DNA from: Melampsora larici-populina 98AG31 | Lineage: Eukaryota; Basidiomycota; Pucciniomycetes; Pucciniales; Melampsoraceae | Length of the DNA stretch: 64,000 nucleotides | Direction of reading: 5' to 3' | NCBI RefSeq assembly: GCF_000204055.1 | Contig: NW_006768831.1 | Location: 1 to 64,000, forward strand | The notes under the pieces: generated by a model | Databases searched by the model: none | Told to the model about the DNA's origin: nothing | Seen by the model: only the letters and a program-made list of their open reading frames with translations | Translations under genes and position numbers: made by a program | In this document: positions 44,609-56,895 of the stretch, in pieces | How the letters are laid out: each line of letters starts with the position of its first letter | Position numbering within the stretch: the stretch's first letter is position 1

Positions 44609-45947
44609 TCACGAAATTGTTCCTACTGTCCGAGCAAGGAATTGAAGTTGACGAAGTGTAGTCTCCTCGAATGCAGACCCACCTGGGTGAATGGCAAAAT
44701 GATCTCCAATATGCTCATAGACATCCACAAGTGTACCCGCTGCCCGAGCATCCTCTGCAAGCTTCTGTGGTAAATAACTCGGTATCAGCCCATCTCCTCC
44801 ATCCCTAGCCCAAGATACCATGATCGGACATCGAACTGAAGCGCCACTGGCTCGATTGAAAAGCACATCCAACGCATAACGAGCGGCGACATGGTTCACG
44901 AAAGGAGGTCCATCTATCGGTGTTAACTGTCGTGCTCCTCGTTCAGCCTCTTCAGAACCCAAGAACCCACCAGGTCCAAGCGCTGGTACCACTACAGCGC
45001 TGACCCCAGGAATCAGAGAAGCGAATAGGTCACCCCAAATTCGATGCGTGATCTTGATGAGAGCACCTGGAGACTTCCGAAGGTGGTAGAGAAAATTCCC
45101 TATTCCATCGCATAATGGATCGATGGCGATGACGGCTGATATAGCTGGGATATCACTTCGACCCGCAAGATACGATACATGTCCACCAGAATTGCTCCAC
45201 CCCCATAGAACTATGCGATTGGGATCTAATGTACGTCGGCCGAAGAGATTCTGATGTCGATTGGGGTCGCTGACATATTGGAGAACGCTGACGTAGTCCT
45301 CTTGTTGTTTGGTCGCTGAAACGACTTGACGAGGAGAACCGGTAGAGTCACCCAAGTGACGAAAGTCAAAGCTGTACCATCAGCGTAACATAAAACAAGA
45401 GCCCTATTAGCTCTTCTACTTGATTTTGACGAGAACGATGATTGGAGTGAGAAGTGATTAAAAGATATCTCACAGGAAAACGTTGTAACCCTCAGCGGCG
45501 AAGCATGCTGCGATATGCTGATATGGTGTTCGAAGTCGAAAACAAGCACGGGATCAGCGGAAAGGACGGCAGCGTGAACCTCTAAGATTTGATAAAATAA
45601 TACGTGATGCACTAACAGGAAGTCCAGCTGATCTAGGTAAAGCTTTTGGTTATTAAGTAAAATCGGTGCAAACATCACGGACGAGTCAGTTAGGATGAGG
45701 TTGCAAAGTTGTCTTTATAAGATGCAAATTGATTGGGGCTCTTTGGAGCTTTAAATATCAGACACTCACCGAGACCATTTGCCATGACAATTGATGGTGA
45801 AGGTTGCGTGTGTTTATGTATGTCGGGGATGAAAGCCCACATCACAATACGCTCCTTCCCGTCTGACCCCGCTGGTATCGAAAATGTATGACGTGTGTGT
45901 GTGAATCGAGGGAGGCAGCCTCGAACGTGTTCTTTTTCGGATATCAT
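44609..45947 (-). CDS. Alpha/beta hydrolase (dienelactone-hydrolase/peptidase-like)
   Basis: ATG 45947 gives MISEKEHVRGCLPRFTHTRH. Exon 1 contains IVMWAFIPD and the oxyanion strand IVMANGLG, ending at a GTGAGT donor near 45768. Middle exons supply PKSPNQFASYKDNF (about 45690-45752) and AACFAAEGYNVFL (ending near 45479). The long last exon starts FDFRHLGDSTGSPRQ near 45371 and runs to the stop at 44609. The nucleophile elbow reads LWGWSNSGGHV, the G-x-S-x-S-GG form seen in Xaa-Pro peptidase- or dienelactone-hydrolase-like proteins; the acid is likely in WARDGGDGL and the His in GDHFAI. No signal peptide or stops are seen, so it is probably a cytosolic esterase or lyase of unknown substrate. 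Exon borders between 45372 and 45768 are approximate. Confidence 0.7.
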
Positions 45948-48900
45948 GTCGAGTCTTGTGTGGCTGAAAAGTTCAAACTGAAGGACGAGCCCTTGGTAAA
46001 TAGGTGTTCTAACCTTCACTAGAGACGCGCTGAGATCGCAATGAGACGCGAAGAACTGAAACCCCTGTCGAGGGAAGGGTGGGCGCAGAGATATATGTAG
46101 GGTCGAATTTAAAAAAAGATGAGCTGAGAGTAGCGGGTAGCCTCAGTGATGTCGTTCCCTCAGTCGTTTTGACCCAGTCGAGAGAGTGCAAACTCTGACA
46201 GAGATCTCGGAGAGTTAAGTAGAATGATAGACTGGGATGGGTGGAGGTAAATAAACAGATATGTAGACGGAAGTTGACAGAAACTTTTACTAAGTATATG
46301 CAGTCTGGTATATGTGGCGATGGACAGCTTAAGCAGACTATGAGGATGTGTCAAGAAAAAGAAGGATGAAGAAAGATAAGAAAATGAATTCAGACTCGTT
46401 TTAGAGTGGTATAAATCCTACCCGGCCTTGGATCCCGGTTAGATACACAAGCCCATGTCTGTGCGAAGTGTTCGAGGTGGGGCAACTGACTGTGGAGGGG
46501 ATCGACGGCGGTCACCACTTCTCGTTCAAACTCTTAATCGATGAGCAAGACACCGAAGTCAAGCCTGTAACAATCTGCAGATATAATCAGCCATTGATTT
46601 GATACGCTCGCGCTGCCGATTGCCTTGACCTACGCGAAAGCCTGTCTGAAGAAAGAACAGATTTGAATAAGGCTTGTAACGATTCACCTCGCGATGGGTC
46701 CGCAGGCGAGGAACTGAATTGCCAAAGATGAGATGCGTAGAATTACAATATAAATATATTGCATGCAAATTATTCTGGACGTAAAACACGCACATTCCAA
46801 TTGACGGCAGAAAGCGGGTCAATACGGAGCTGATCTATGTGTATATATGTAGTAGTATAACCGAAAAGCTAACCGTGTCTTGAGTTGGGATTAAAGGCGA
46901 AATAGAAGTGGGGAACCGGAGAAGCACCACTGATTCCAAACTTCAAAGTGGGTCCAAAAGCCAGTAACACCAATTACATTTGATGACGGAGAGAAAAGTA
47001 GAGAAAAGTGCACAAGCCGGCCGGCCAGTCGAGCCCGGCTAGCAGTGGCACATGCCAATGACATCGAGATATATTCATAACTTCTAATGAATATCAGATG
47101 TTGACAATCAGATATTCAGAATGGCACAGGGTAGCATCTCCTCTGATCCATTGATCCGCAGATCATTCAACCTTGCTTTTTGCATCTCTTTAGCCATGAA
47201 ATTGAGACCCAAGATTATCTAAGTTTCTCTTATGCTTACACACCCAAAACTCTGGATTCTGATTGCAGAAAGCTCGCCCTAGTTGTCACGTCAAACTTGC
47301 AATGTATACAATTTGGCGCAAAATTGGTGCCAAGCTTTGTGTTGTAAAACGTGAATAATTCTATTGGATTTTGTACACTCTCCTGCGTATCGAGATCTAT
47401 CTGCAACCGCTTCACTATCTTGAATTGTAACCATACGGCAACAAAGACCTTGCGCTGCATCAGGGGCTTTTCGAGTGGCAAAGTTCCTTCGGTCCCTCGT
47501 TTGGGATCTGTCTATAAAGGTGCAGGGGTGTAATAGAATGAGAACAAAGATCTGAACACCTTTTGAGTCAAAACATCTCCTTCAACTCCCACTATTCCGT
47601 AGATTCAACACGCGGTTATCCTGTCCAGAGATCCATCGCAGTGTACAATATAAAAATGTGAGGAATTGGCTGGAATTGGCTACTGAAAAGGAGACCACCA
47701 ATACATAAATCAAAAACACATCGATTTATATGTACCATCATCACCTTCAGTTGATGTGTCACCTCACATCTCGATTATTTTCAACTTCTAACCCTTTCCT
47801 CAAGCGCATAACTCGTTCATCCCGAAACCCGATGTGGGCCAGAAAACGCAAGATCCATCACCAACCCGCAGCAGACAAGGGGTGAAGTTGACGGTGGAAA
47901 AGGATGCGTATGTACATAGATAGATGAACCACAATATCAATCACATCGTTTTGCGAGAAGCATATTTAAGTGGAATCTGAACCGATTGAATTATCATCAG
48001 ATTCTTGCGTGATTAGAACCCAGATACATTCCATGGAATATGGATCTGATAGATTTTGTAGGTGTAAACAGAGCGCATCCGGGGGGCGGCTGCAGGTGAG
48101 TTTGGGTGTGAATTGAGTTTCCTCTAATTCATTTTGAACGTATCCCTCAAACCGCGGTGTCCCGTTGGCATTCACATCTTCAAAAAGGGGGGACACATAA
48201 GAAAAGTGAAGTTTTTCCATGCCACACGTCTCGTGCACCAATTTTAACCTTGAGTCAACGATTGCATAAAGTTGAGAGTTTGTTCTTTTCCTTACTTGTC
48301 GTCTTGAACAATCGTGGTGTTTGAGGCCCAGTCCCTCCTCAGTTTGTTTCTATCGAATTTATGCAATGACAGCACTTAAAATTGAACCTTGGAATCTTTA
48401 GACTTCAATTTGTGAAAATTTTAGGTGTTTTTCTCAAAATGCTTATGTACATATTGGCATAACTGTATACAACGCTAACTAAACTATATATCAATCTCGG
48501 ATTTCTGGCCATGAGTGTGACGGAGGCGCCTCGGGACTTTTCCCGGCCTCGGGTAGACCCCAATACCTCTCAAAAACTCTCAGGGTTGAGCAGGATAGGC
48601 CCCAAAACTTAAGCCTTGAGGCTAGGCAGGGCCAGGCTCAAGGCAGGGCAAAAAACAGTTATTGTAGGATCAAAAAAGCACTCACAGAGGGGATACTCTG
48701 TATTTCAAGTTGATGAAAATGTTTTTAAAAAGCTTGGGAAGTAAGGCCAACTTAGAAAGCAAAATTAAGCTGAAAGACTACTTAAAAATAAAAATGTTGA
48801 GTCTTTACTTCAAAGATTTGTGTATATAAAAAGATATAGAACAGCTCTAAGAGCCTACTTCAGAATGAAAGACAATTTTGATGCCTACTTTAAGAATTAA

Positions 48901-49167
48901 AAGACACTACGTTGACTTTAAAAGACAAGACTCTACTTTGATAAGACCTTGTTCCAGCTCTTGAGACAAACCTGTGGCTTCATTAGTCTGTGTTATATAC
49001 ACTTGTAGAGATGTGTAATCATTGGTCATAATGATTTGTGCCTGTGGCTCAGGTAATTTCCTTTGCTCATTTACACATACAGAACTTAAACTCAACCATA
49101 CAGTCTTCCTGTGTTGCCTACCTCAGTATGAGATAGGTAACACATGTTTTGGGGAGGCTGTGAGGCC
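45948..49167. other. Long intergenic stretch
   Basis: No gene is supported over about 3.2 kb. Frames on both strands are short and mostly lack an ATG. A GC-richer patch at about 48520-48650 has repeated AGGCAGGGC and CTCAAGGC units. The part before 45948 may include upstream exons or promoter of the hydrolase gene. Confidence 0.4.
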
Positions 49168-49172
49168 AAAGA

Positions 49173-50173
49173 TGTGAGGGTAGTAACTCTTTTGAAGGAG
49201 GCTACACTCACTAAATGATGGTACAGGGAGTAGTTTAAGATGAAGTATAATAAGTATTATTATATTTAAATTGTTAAACTAGGTACAAGGAAGGAGAGGA
49301 TGATGAGGGTAAGATAGGATGGGAGGTTAACAACTAAGAGTCTTCTGGGACAAATCCTGGCAGACTACAGTTAGTTGACTCTTAAAGAAGAGGTTTTAAT
49401 TTATAAATCACTATAACAATGAGAACTGGATCCCAAAGTTCTCCAGTATCCTTTCAGTAACAGGATAAAGAGTGATTATAAAGATCACTATCTTGGTTAT
49501 CTCTTAGAGGTCACCAACCTGTTTGGTTATTATCTTGAAGGTCACCAACCTATTGGTTATTAACTTGGAGGTCACCAACCTAGTATAGAAGCTACTTAGG
49601 GGAAGTAGAGGATCCAGAAGTGAAGTGTATAACTTACTAGGATCTAGTCAGGAAAGATCAAGATAAATAGAATGAATCACTAGTATTACTATTTGTAATC
49701 CTCTTGATTGTTATTCTAATTGAACTCTTGATGGTTCTTTAGAAAGTGGTGTGTATAAACTTGGTTCCTCTTTTGGGAATGCAGCAGGTTCTGGTTTATA
49801 TGTTCCAGCTTTTAAACCTAGTATTGTGATATACACAAATGTTTACAATATTAGGTTTGTATTTAATATTTTAATGTTTTTATAATTATGTACACTTAAT
49901 GTTATGTTATGTAATCATTGAGTGTTTCATATAAGATAAGCATGTTTTAACTCTTGATACTGAGTTATGAGATGTTACTAGTGTTTTTGTATGTAATTTT
50001 ATATGTTACATGTTATTTCTTGTGTATATGCATATGTAACTAGAGTTCATATATGTTCTCTTACATGTTACATATATATTATAGGCTGTATGTACATGTA
50101 ATTATATTTCTAGGTGATGGTTATACATCATAGGTTAGTCTTTGGGTACATGTGTATATACTCAGGGCTGACA
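49173..50173 (+). repeat. Solo LTR (family A), plus orientation
   Basis: 1,001 bp from TGTGAGGGTAGTAACTC to CTCAGGGCTGACA, flanked by the perfect 5-bp duplication AAAGA (49168-49172 and 50174-50178). An internal region carries a tandem run of ~30-bp units with GAGGTCACCAACCT (about 49500-49580). No internal retroelement sequence remains, so LTR-LTR recombination removed it. A second copy in opposite orientation lies at 60853-61849. Confidence 0.9.
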
Positions 50174-50178
50174 AAAGA

Positions 50179-51121
50179 CTCCCTGATTAAGGGGGGGTCT
50201 CTGCAACCTCTACTTAGGACATGACATGTGAAGCCTGCAGAGAGCCATCCTGTCAGAGTGCAGGTTTGTGTGGGTGTGTATGAACCATTCCCCCCCTTTG
50301 CATCATCTTTTTATACTGTCTGTGAACCTCTTGTTGACAGCTATTAGGATGTCAATGCTTTTTGAGTCAATAATTTCTGCAAAATTTCTACTTTTGACTT
50401 ATCAAAGGACCCAGGAAAGCTCCTATTGAGGCTTCTGATAAAAAACATTTTAATTTTCCGTTCTGCCAAGATGTTTCTGATGAAAAATGTATGTTTGGCT
50501 GGTTTAAGGCCAATTTGCCAGAAAAACTCAGGTGGTTGACCCTGTCTAAGACTAAAATGGTTGGTTTTGGGTTAGGGCTAGGTGTAGCTACCACTTAAGA
50601 CAGTTTAATCAATGTTCCACCACAGTACATCAAGCCACACAATGTTTCACCACTTTCACCATTACCCACACTGCATTACATCACACTTATCCTAAAACTT
50701 CAAACCATTTATACAAAATCTACATACTCAGATCCAACCAAGATTCACATGCCACTGCTTGATGCACCACCAACATATTTACCTCAGATTTTTCAATCCG
50801 AGGTAATTCTCAGTGCAAAAGAATACCTTGGATGGAAACCTCAGACGAGGTCTATCCAAGGCTTTGCATCCGATGATGCCTCAGATTTCTCAACCAAAGA
50901 GCGCACGAGGGTGCTCGCGATGGGGGCCAATCCAAAGTTGCCGGGAAATACCTGATGACTAGATGTTGAACACACAACAAGCAATTGATAGTCGGGCCTT
51001 GTGGGATTATTTTAGCTAGGAAGACATTTTATAATGCTGAATCAGTCAGCGCAGTAAAAGTGAGTTTGCATTTGTAGATACCAGCAGTCAACGGTTTGCT
51101 TACATTGGGGTTTCGCATTTG
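50179..51121. other. Repeat-derived stretch with an inverted 40-bp motif
   Basis: Bases about 50397-50440 contain GGACCCAGGAAAGCTCCTAT, and the inverted copy lies at about 51945-51985. The two copies bracket a transposase remnant and may be arms of a decayed element. No intact gene. Confidence 0.45.
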
Positions 51122-51309
51122 ACATCTTCACAAAGGACTTTCTTGAAGAAACGTTTCCACGAGGCCTCCCAGAGGTTGTGTTTTACGACAATGCCTGCCG
51201 ATTAACAGAACACATCTACTCTGGGAACACTGATGAAATGAAAGAAGCCTTACTCCTTGTATATTGTCCAGATATTGTGACTGCCAGTGCCACCTACAAA
51301 GATGTAATA
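51122..51309 (+). pseudogene. Transposase remnant with FYDNACRL motif
   Basis: A short open stretch reads DIFTKDFLEETFPRGLPEV and then VFYDNACRLTEHIYSGN. The (I/V)xYDNACxL motif occurs in the catalytic region of KDZ-like and related fungal transposases. The frame is cut at 51308 by a MITE, and no coding continuation is visible beyond it. Confidence 0.5.
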
Positions 51310-51505
51310 GGGGGTTTCAAGTTAGAATTTTTTACGTATTTTTGTGCTACAACAACTTGCATGTTGTTGTAAAAGATGTGTAAATTTTTCAAAGTGGGCA
51401 CCTATTTAGGTGTCCCAACTTAAAAATACATTGGTTTTACACAGATTTTTTTTACAAAGAACTTGCCCAATTTTTTAAAGTAAGTGAAACAAATTTGGAA
51501 CCCCC
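51310..51505. mobile_element. MITE with TA target site inside the transposase remnant
   Basis: 196 bp, ends GGGGGTTTCAAG... and ...TTGGAACCCCC, with TA on both sides (51308-51309 and 51506-51507). Internal hairpins ACAACAAC/GTTGTTGT and GGCACCTA/TAGGTGTC. TIRs and layout resemble the MITE at 43332, so they are probably one superfamily. Confidence 0.7.
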
Positions 51506-53166
51506 TAATGTACAAAATATAACCCTCCATATGTGACAAGGATGAGCAAACAAAGTCATTTGGATCTTTTCCTCCTCTATAAGTTGTTTTTCATTGATTA
51601 CACTTCCTTATTAATCCACATTCTTTATCAAAGCACATCCTTTATCAAACTACAAAGTTGTTTATTCAACTCCACACTTGTCTATGTACAAACATGGAAA
51701 GTTTTTAACAAATGAAGGAATCATGCTTATTCATGCTTCTGAAAGCTGGCTGATGTGGCTTCCAGCTGGTAATACTCCAGCACTGTACTTGTGCCAACAC
51801 AGGGCCAGATATTGAATGAAAACATCAGGTTTGGGGTCTTTTGAGAAAAATGGTTTCTGAGAGGTTTCTGATGAAGAAAATTGGAATCTGCAGATTTATC
51901 AGGGCCTGACCAGAGTTGCAGGCTCAAGACTTTGGAAATTTACATCAGAAGTCTCAATAGGAGCTTTCCTGGGTCCTCTTATCAGTCAGGCACCAAAATT
52001 TGGCAATGCCATCACATGTCAATTTATCACAACACTAAGCAAGTTATAACCTCACTTGACATACATTGGATAAATTGAAACAACCACAGAGCACTCTATC
52101 ACCAATGGTGACTTATCACAAAAAGGTGAAGGAGATGTAAGTGAGTGGCCTTGACATTCCCATTTTTTTATTCAACATCTGATTTTATCTTAAATAGGAA
52201 CTCTTCAGGTTCACTCTCAGTACATTGACCAGTATGTTAATTTTTTGGGGCCTCCATTGCCATCCATATATAATGCACATCTGTGGCTTGTTCAGGAGAG
52301 TATTTCCTAGGGTAAAGTTGATAAGCCTTGGGATTCTACCTTCCTACTTGAACATTGTCTTCTACCGGTAGGTTCTTGTTCCAATGCAGATTTGCTCCTC
52401 CTACTTGGAAACAAGTGACCAGTCTCTGTTATCAGGGTCTGATGTGTCAAAGACCTTATTATAAATGCTTAAAACTTCTGTCATTGATGAGGGCATTAAA
52501 TTTCTGGTGTCATTGAAATATGTGAAGAGGTGGTTGCTTGGAGTTTTTCCTTTGTTATTTTTGGCTAGCAGGCATAGAGGTTGGACTTGTTCAAATAAGG
52601 ATGGGAGGAGTTGAAAATTCATCCATTGAAGTTCACCAGGTATGGTGGTCTTCACATTATAAATAACTTTTTTCATATGATCAAATTTCCCTGAAAATGA
52701 AATCCTTTCCGCCTTCTCTTCCTCTTATTAGATACAATTTCACCCAGGACCAGCCATCCCCCAGAAACTGGTTGTTGTGACTTCTGTTTTTTTGTGTTCT
52801 CTTGTGTGGAGACATTGGAAACACTGACTTCTTTCGGCAGTTTATTGACTGTAGCATCATCTTCTGGGGGAAACAGTTGGTTATGCAATAGATGCCAGGA
52901 TCTGATGCCTGTTATATATTTTGTAAGTGTTCTTACTAGAACCTTATGAATTCCTTCTCTTTCTTGTGATGCCTTCCCTGTTGGAACCAAATACTTCACA
53001 TTAGTTATATTTCATATTATGTCTTTTTCTCTTCTAACTAATGCGCGTGTTATGAACATAGTATTTTGTCCAGAGACTTTACCCACTACATTTGTCCACT
53101 TAACCTAACCATACTTTGTACCGCTGAATGTTGTTATCAAATTCCTGATCTGAGGAAGTTTTTCTT
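51506..53166. other. Non-coding stretch
   Basis: No gene supported. It holds the inverted copy of the 40-bp motif (about 51945-51985). Minus-strand frames at 52401-52676 and 52673-52999 overlap only at their ends and show no known motif; they could be eroded coding sequence. Confidence 0.35.
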
Positions 53167-53467
53167 ATTCATTCATCATTAAAACTTTCTCTATCAAAAA
53201 CACCTTATCACCATAATTCTCTCTCCGGATCAATTGCTCCTTCATAGATTATTGACTGATAAGTTGTTGTTTGATCTGATCAGGTATGATTCTATCATTG
53301 TTGTTAATTTCACTTTCTCATTTCATTTAACATTTGCTTGATAAAAGAAATTCATTCATCATTAAAACTTTCTCTATCAAAAACACCTTATCACCATAAT
53401 TCTCTCTCTGGATCAATTGCTCCTTCATAGATTATTGACTGATAAGTTGTTGTTTGATCTGATCAGG
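53167..53467. repeat. Tandem duplication, period 183 bp
   Basis: A ~118-bp segment beginning ATTCATTCATCATTAAAAC and ending TTGATCTGATCAGG occurs at 53167-53284 and again at 53350-53467 with essentially one difference (CTCTCCGG against CTCTCTGG). No coding content. Confidence 0.85.
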
Positions 53468-53830
53468 AATCTGAGATTCCTATATTCCCATCATCTAACT
53501 GTTTACTTACAGGTTCCCCACTCCAAATAATGAAGTGATGTAAGGTAATTAAACAATAGTAATATCTGTTTGCGTGTTCCACCATTTTCAGTAGCAAATT
53601 TTACTGCTTTTGACACTGCTGAATTATTTTCGAAAGTATGTAGATTGGCTACAACTTCCACCCAATAAACATGCTCATTGGCCAGGGTTATTTTGTCGTG
53701 AAATAGACCTATAACCATTGGTCACACAATATGAAACATGGGGTGAGTGGATTGATTTGTCAATTTTTTATTCTTTTTACTCACAATGAACTATCACCAA
53801 GAGACTGGATTGATTTTTTTCTCCATTAGC

Positions 53831-54126
53831 TCAACACTGAGACAGATAATCTACCTGCAGGTAAGATAGTGTAGCTAAAAACATGCCACTAAGCTACAGC
53901 TAGCCCGAATTAGCATTAACAAATTCCAACTACCCTACACAGAGTCCCAGGAAATCTCCAGTTAACCAAATTTTGGCCCTGTAGCATAGTGTAGAGGCAC
54001 AAAAATCAGCTCATAGTGTAACTTAAGCTACACTATCATAAGGTTCAGATCCTTGTTAACTGAACACAGCTGCACTACACACAAAATGCATGGTAGTGTG
54101 TTGTAGCGTAGCTGTCTCAGCGTTGA
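53831..54126. mobile_element. MITE-like element with TCAACRCTGAGACAG ends
   Basis: 296 bp with inverted ends TCAACRCTGAGACAG (one mismatch). Flanking five bases are TTAGC and TTACC, a possible 5-bp duplication with one change. The inside repeatedly uses GTGTAGC/GCTACAC pieces in both orientations. No ORF. Confidence 0.65.
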
Positions 54127-55963
54127 TTACCTCTAATACATCTCTTTGATAAGTGAGTCAGATTGGCAGGTAAGTTGATAAAAACTTCTCAGTGGACATC
54201 CCAATCTTCTGTACCACCTCTATACAGATATCCAGCTCTGTTATTTTCTGAAGTCACTCAATCACTTCTTGAATCACACTTGAAGTGGAAAAGAGCTTGT
54301 TGTATATATTTCCACTCTTGGTTCACTGTCTTATCCCTGGATTTACAATTTTGAATCACTGCTTTGGTGGTGGTATTGTCAGTCAGTATGCAAAAATGCC
54401 ATCCTGCAGGTGAGAATAAGTCTTCTACAACTCAAAGCCCCAACTGGATAGCTAAGTCCCTCAAGTTGATAAAAGTTTGGAACAAACACTGCCAGTGCCA
54501 GAATTAAAGAGGTTCCTTGGTGAGACCAAGCCCAAGGTTGGAAATTCTGATTGAGAGTGGAATGGTTTGTATAACTAAATCACATTGCATGTCTGGGTCA
54601 TAAAGAATATTCTAAATATGTGCAACCATCTGAGGAAATTCTTAGCTATCAGCTACTATATACACATGTAATACATTCTGTAACTTTGTTTGGTATGACA
54701 CAAGCATTACAAAAATTTGACTGCATATATTACAATGACTACTTGGTAAATATTCATGAAGCTGTTTGACAGTAACAGAAGAGGAATGTGGTCCCGGAGA
54801 CCCATATTCCCATATGAGACCCTCTTTAGTACTGGCAGTTATGTGGTGGGCGTGGGTTTTGAATTTTGGGCAGGCCCAGACACGGATTTCAAACTTTACA
54901 AAGGTATGCCTATACTGAGGCTGCTGAGGCACGCCTCTGAAGCGTTAAGTCCCCCAAGAAGCATTTTTTTTTGAGAAAATCTCAACAACATCAAAAATAG
55001 CATTTTTATATTTCATGATACTGTGGGTGATTGAAAAGGGGCATTTCATCAACCACCATTAACAAAAATAAAAAAATCATTGAAAAGCTCATGTTTGTCC
55101 CAATCCTCATTCCTCAACTAAAACATTGGTCTCTGTATATAAACATGCTGTCGTGGTATTCATCATACCTCGTGTTCTAGAACCTCTTCAAGCAAATCAA
55201 ATCGGTCAAGGACTCCTGGTGAAAGTAACATTGACAAATCAAGACAAGTTATGTACGTGGGAAGATATATACAAATGAGTGTTATAGTAGTACAAATTGG
55301 GTAACTGTCGGAGTAGGATTAAGGGTTTCTTTGTTATTTGGGAATAGGTTGTATTGTGACCTGCGTGTTTCTGTTTCTTTTTAATTAAATGTGTGTGCTC
55401 TGGTTCCTTTTATATAAACAACTCTTGTGTACGACCGAACTTCTTCCCTCATCGGAAAGAATTCTTAGTTTTTATTCGTTACTCACTTCCGTTCCTAACT
55501 CATTTCTATCTATGTATCCTGTTGCATCGAGCACAGGTTTGTCTTATGATTTCTCTTACTTTTCTTTCTTTTTCTTACTGACCTTTTTATGTGTGTGGTG
55601 ATTAGGTGTGTAGTCTTTTCAGAAGCTCTTTGAAGCTTGTACTGGCTTGTGCCGTCTCAGCTCACGTTACACCTGATTACCCCAGGCTTTTGCTTTCTTT
55701 ACGGCACACCAATTTCATAGCTTCTAGAGAGCTCTTGTTCTCACACATGCTCAGTATCATCCTCTGTCATTCCACCGGCTCTGCTTCATCTTTACCAGGA
55801 ATTTGAGATGGAAGTTGGAAAATCTAGATGCTCAACACACAATTTTCACCCATGATCATCTGGTAATTGGGTGGAATAGAGCAAAACCTAACATGGGCAC
55901 GCCAACCCCAAAATCAAGCCAAGAAGGCCTGCCTCTGGGGCAGGCCATTTGTGCCTGCTCACC
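54127..55963. other. Non-coding stretch left of the hAT element
   Basis: No gene supported. A short hairpin GGCCTGCC/GGGCAGGCC is near 55928-55947, just before the hAT terminus. Confidence 0.4.
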
Positions 55964-56169
55964 ATGTTAACCAACGCGCAAACCCCGCCACTGTAAACTG
56001 GGGCAGCGCGGGGGTCCCTCCGCGACCTCAGTGTCCTGTAGACGCACCGGGGTGAAACAGCGCCATAACCCAGTTTTCACAGGGGTCCGGCCCGCCGCTG
56101 CCCTGTTCACGGGACCCCAGTGGGAACCCTGGGTCCCAGTTGGGGTATACTGTATATATACATACTTTA

Positions 56170-56558
56170 GAGCATCCACAACGGTCCACCTACTTTGCGA
56201 GCCCTGGAACAGACCCCCGATCCTGATTTTGTGGATGTAGGGGGTCAAAAAAACAGGTGTCCACAGCGGTGCACTTGAAGTCAGGGGCCAGAACTCGATT
56301 GAGTGATATGGTATGCTTGTACCATATCATCTTGTTTCGAGTGCGGTTTGAGACATGACTATATCGGTCACGTGGAAGCAGTGGCACGTGATATTGGGAG
56401 CCCCTATAGACCTCGCAGATGTGGGGGGTCCGGATGGAAATCTGGAGGCCCCCGACGTCTCACCCCCGATTGTGCGAGCTCCGTTGGAGCGTTTTTTTGC
56501 GTTTTGACCCCCTACATCGCTGGGGGCCCGCAAAGTAGGTGGACCGTTGTGGATGCTC
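56170..56558. mobile_element. PIF/Harbinger-type MITE nested in the hAT 5' leader
   Basis: 389 bp with ~33-bp near-perfect TIRs starting GAGCATCCACAACGGTCCAC and flanked by TTA on both sides (56167-56169 and 56559-56561). A 3-bp TTA/TAA duplication and this GAGCATC start are typical of PIF/Harbinger MITEs. No ORF. Confidence 0.85.
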
Positions 56559-56895
56559 TTATACCCCAACCAGCTGTGTCGCCCTTACTTCCCCTGACTT
56601 ATCCCTTGTTGGATGATCGCTCTAACACGATTTCAGCCACAAAATGAATAGACCATCTCGAATCTCTTCCAGGAACGATATTCGATTGGCCAATGCAGGA
56701 TGAAGATGACGAATGTAAGTGTCTTGAACCCTTTTTTTCAAGTATCTGATTACTCACTTTGATTCGTTTCTTCCTTTCCTTCCTCAGCTCGACTCGTTTC
56801 CCACCATTCCAAAGTTTTACTACCCCTTTCCTATCATTATACTCGTCGATCCCATCTTTTTCCTTGACAAACCAACAGAATCGTTGATTATAATC

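Noticed and set aside
47966..48241. Small gene on the minus strand
   Set aside because: The frame opens at a non-ATG codon, has no known motif and no intron evidence.
55300..55420. Second RIO2-like fragment, from a shared AATAGGTTG...TGTGACCTGCG string with 12997-13030
   Set aside because: Similarity is limited to about 25 bases and no RIO2 motif follows.
55389..55601. Hydrophobic ORF as a membrane protein
   Set aside because: Short T-rich translation in two overlapping frames, typical of low-complexity DNA.
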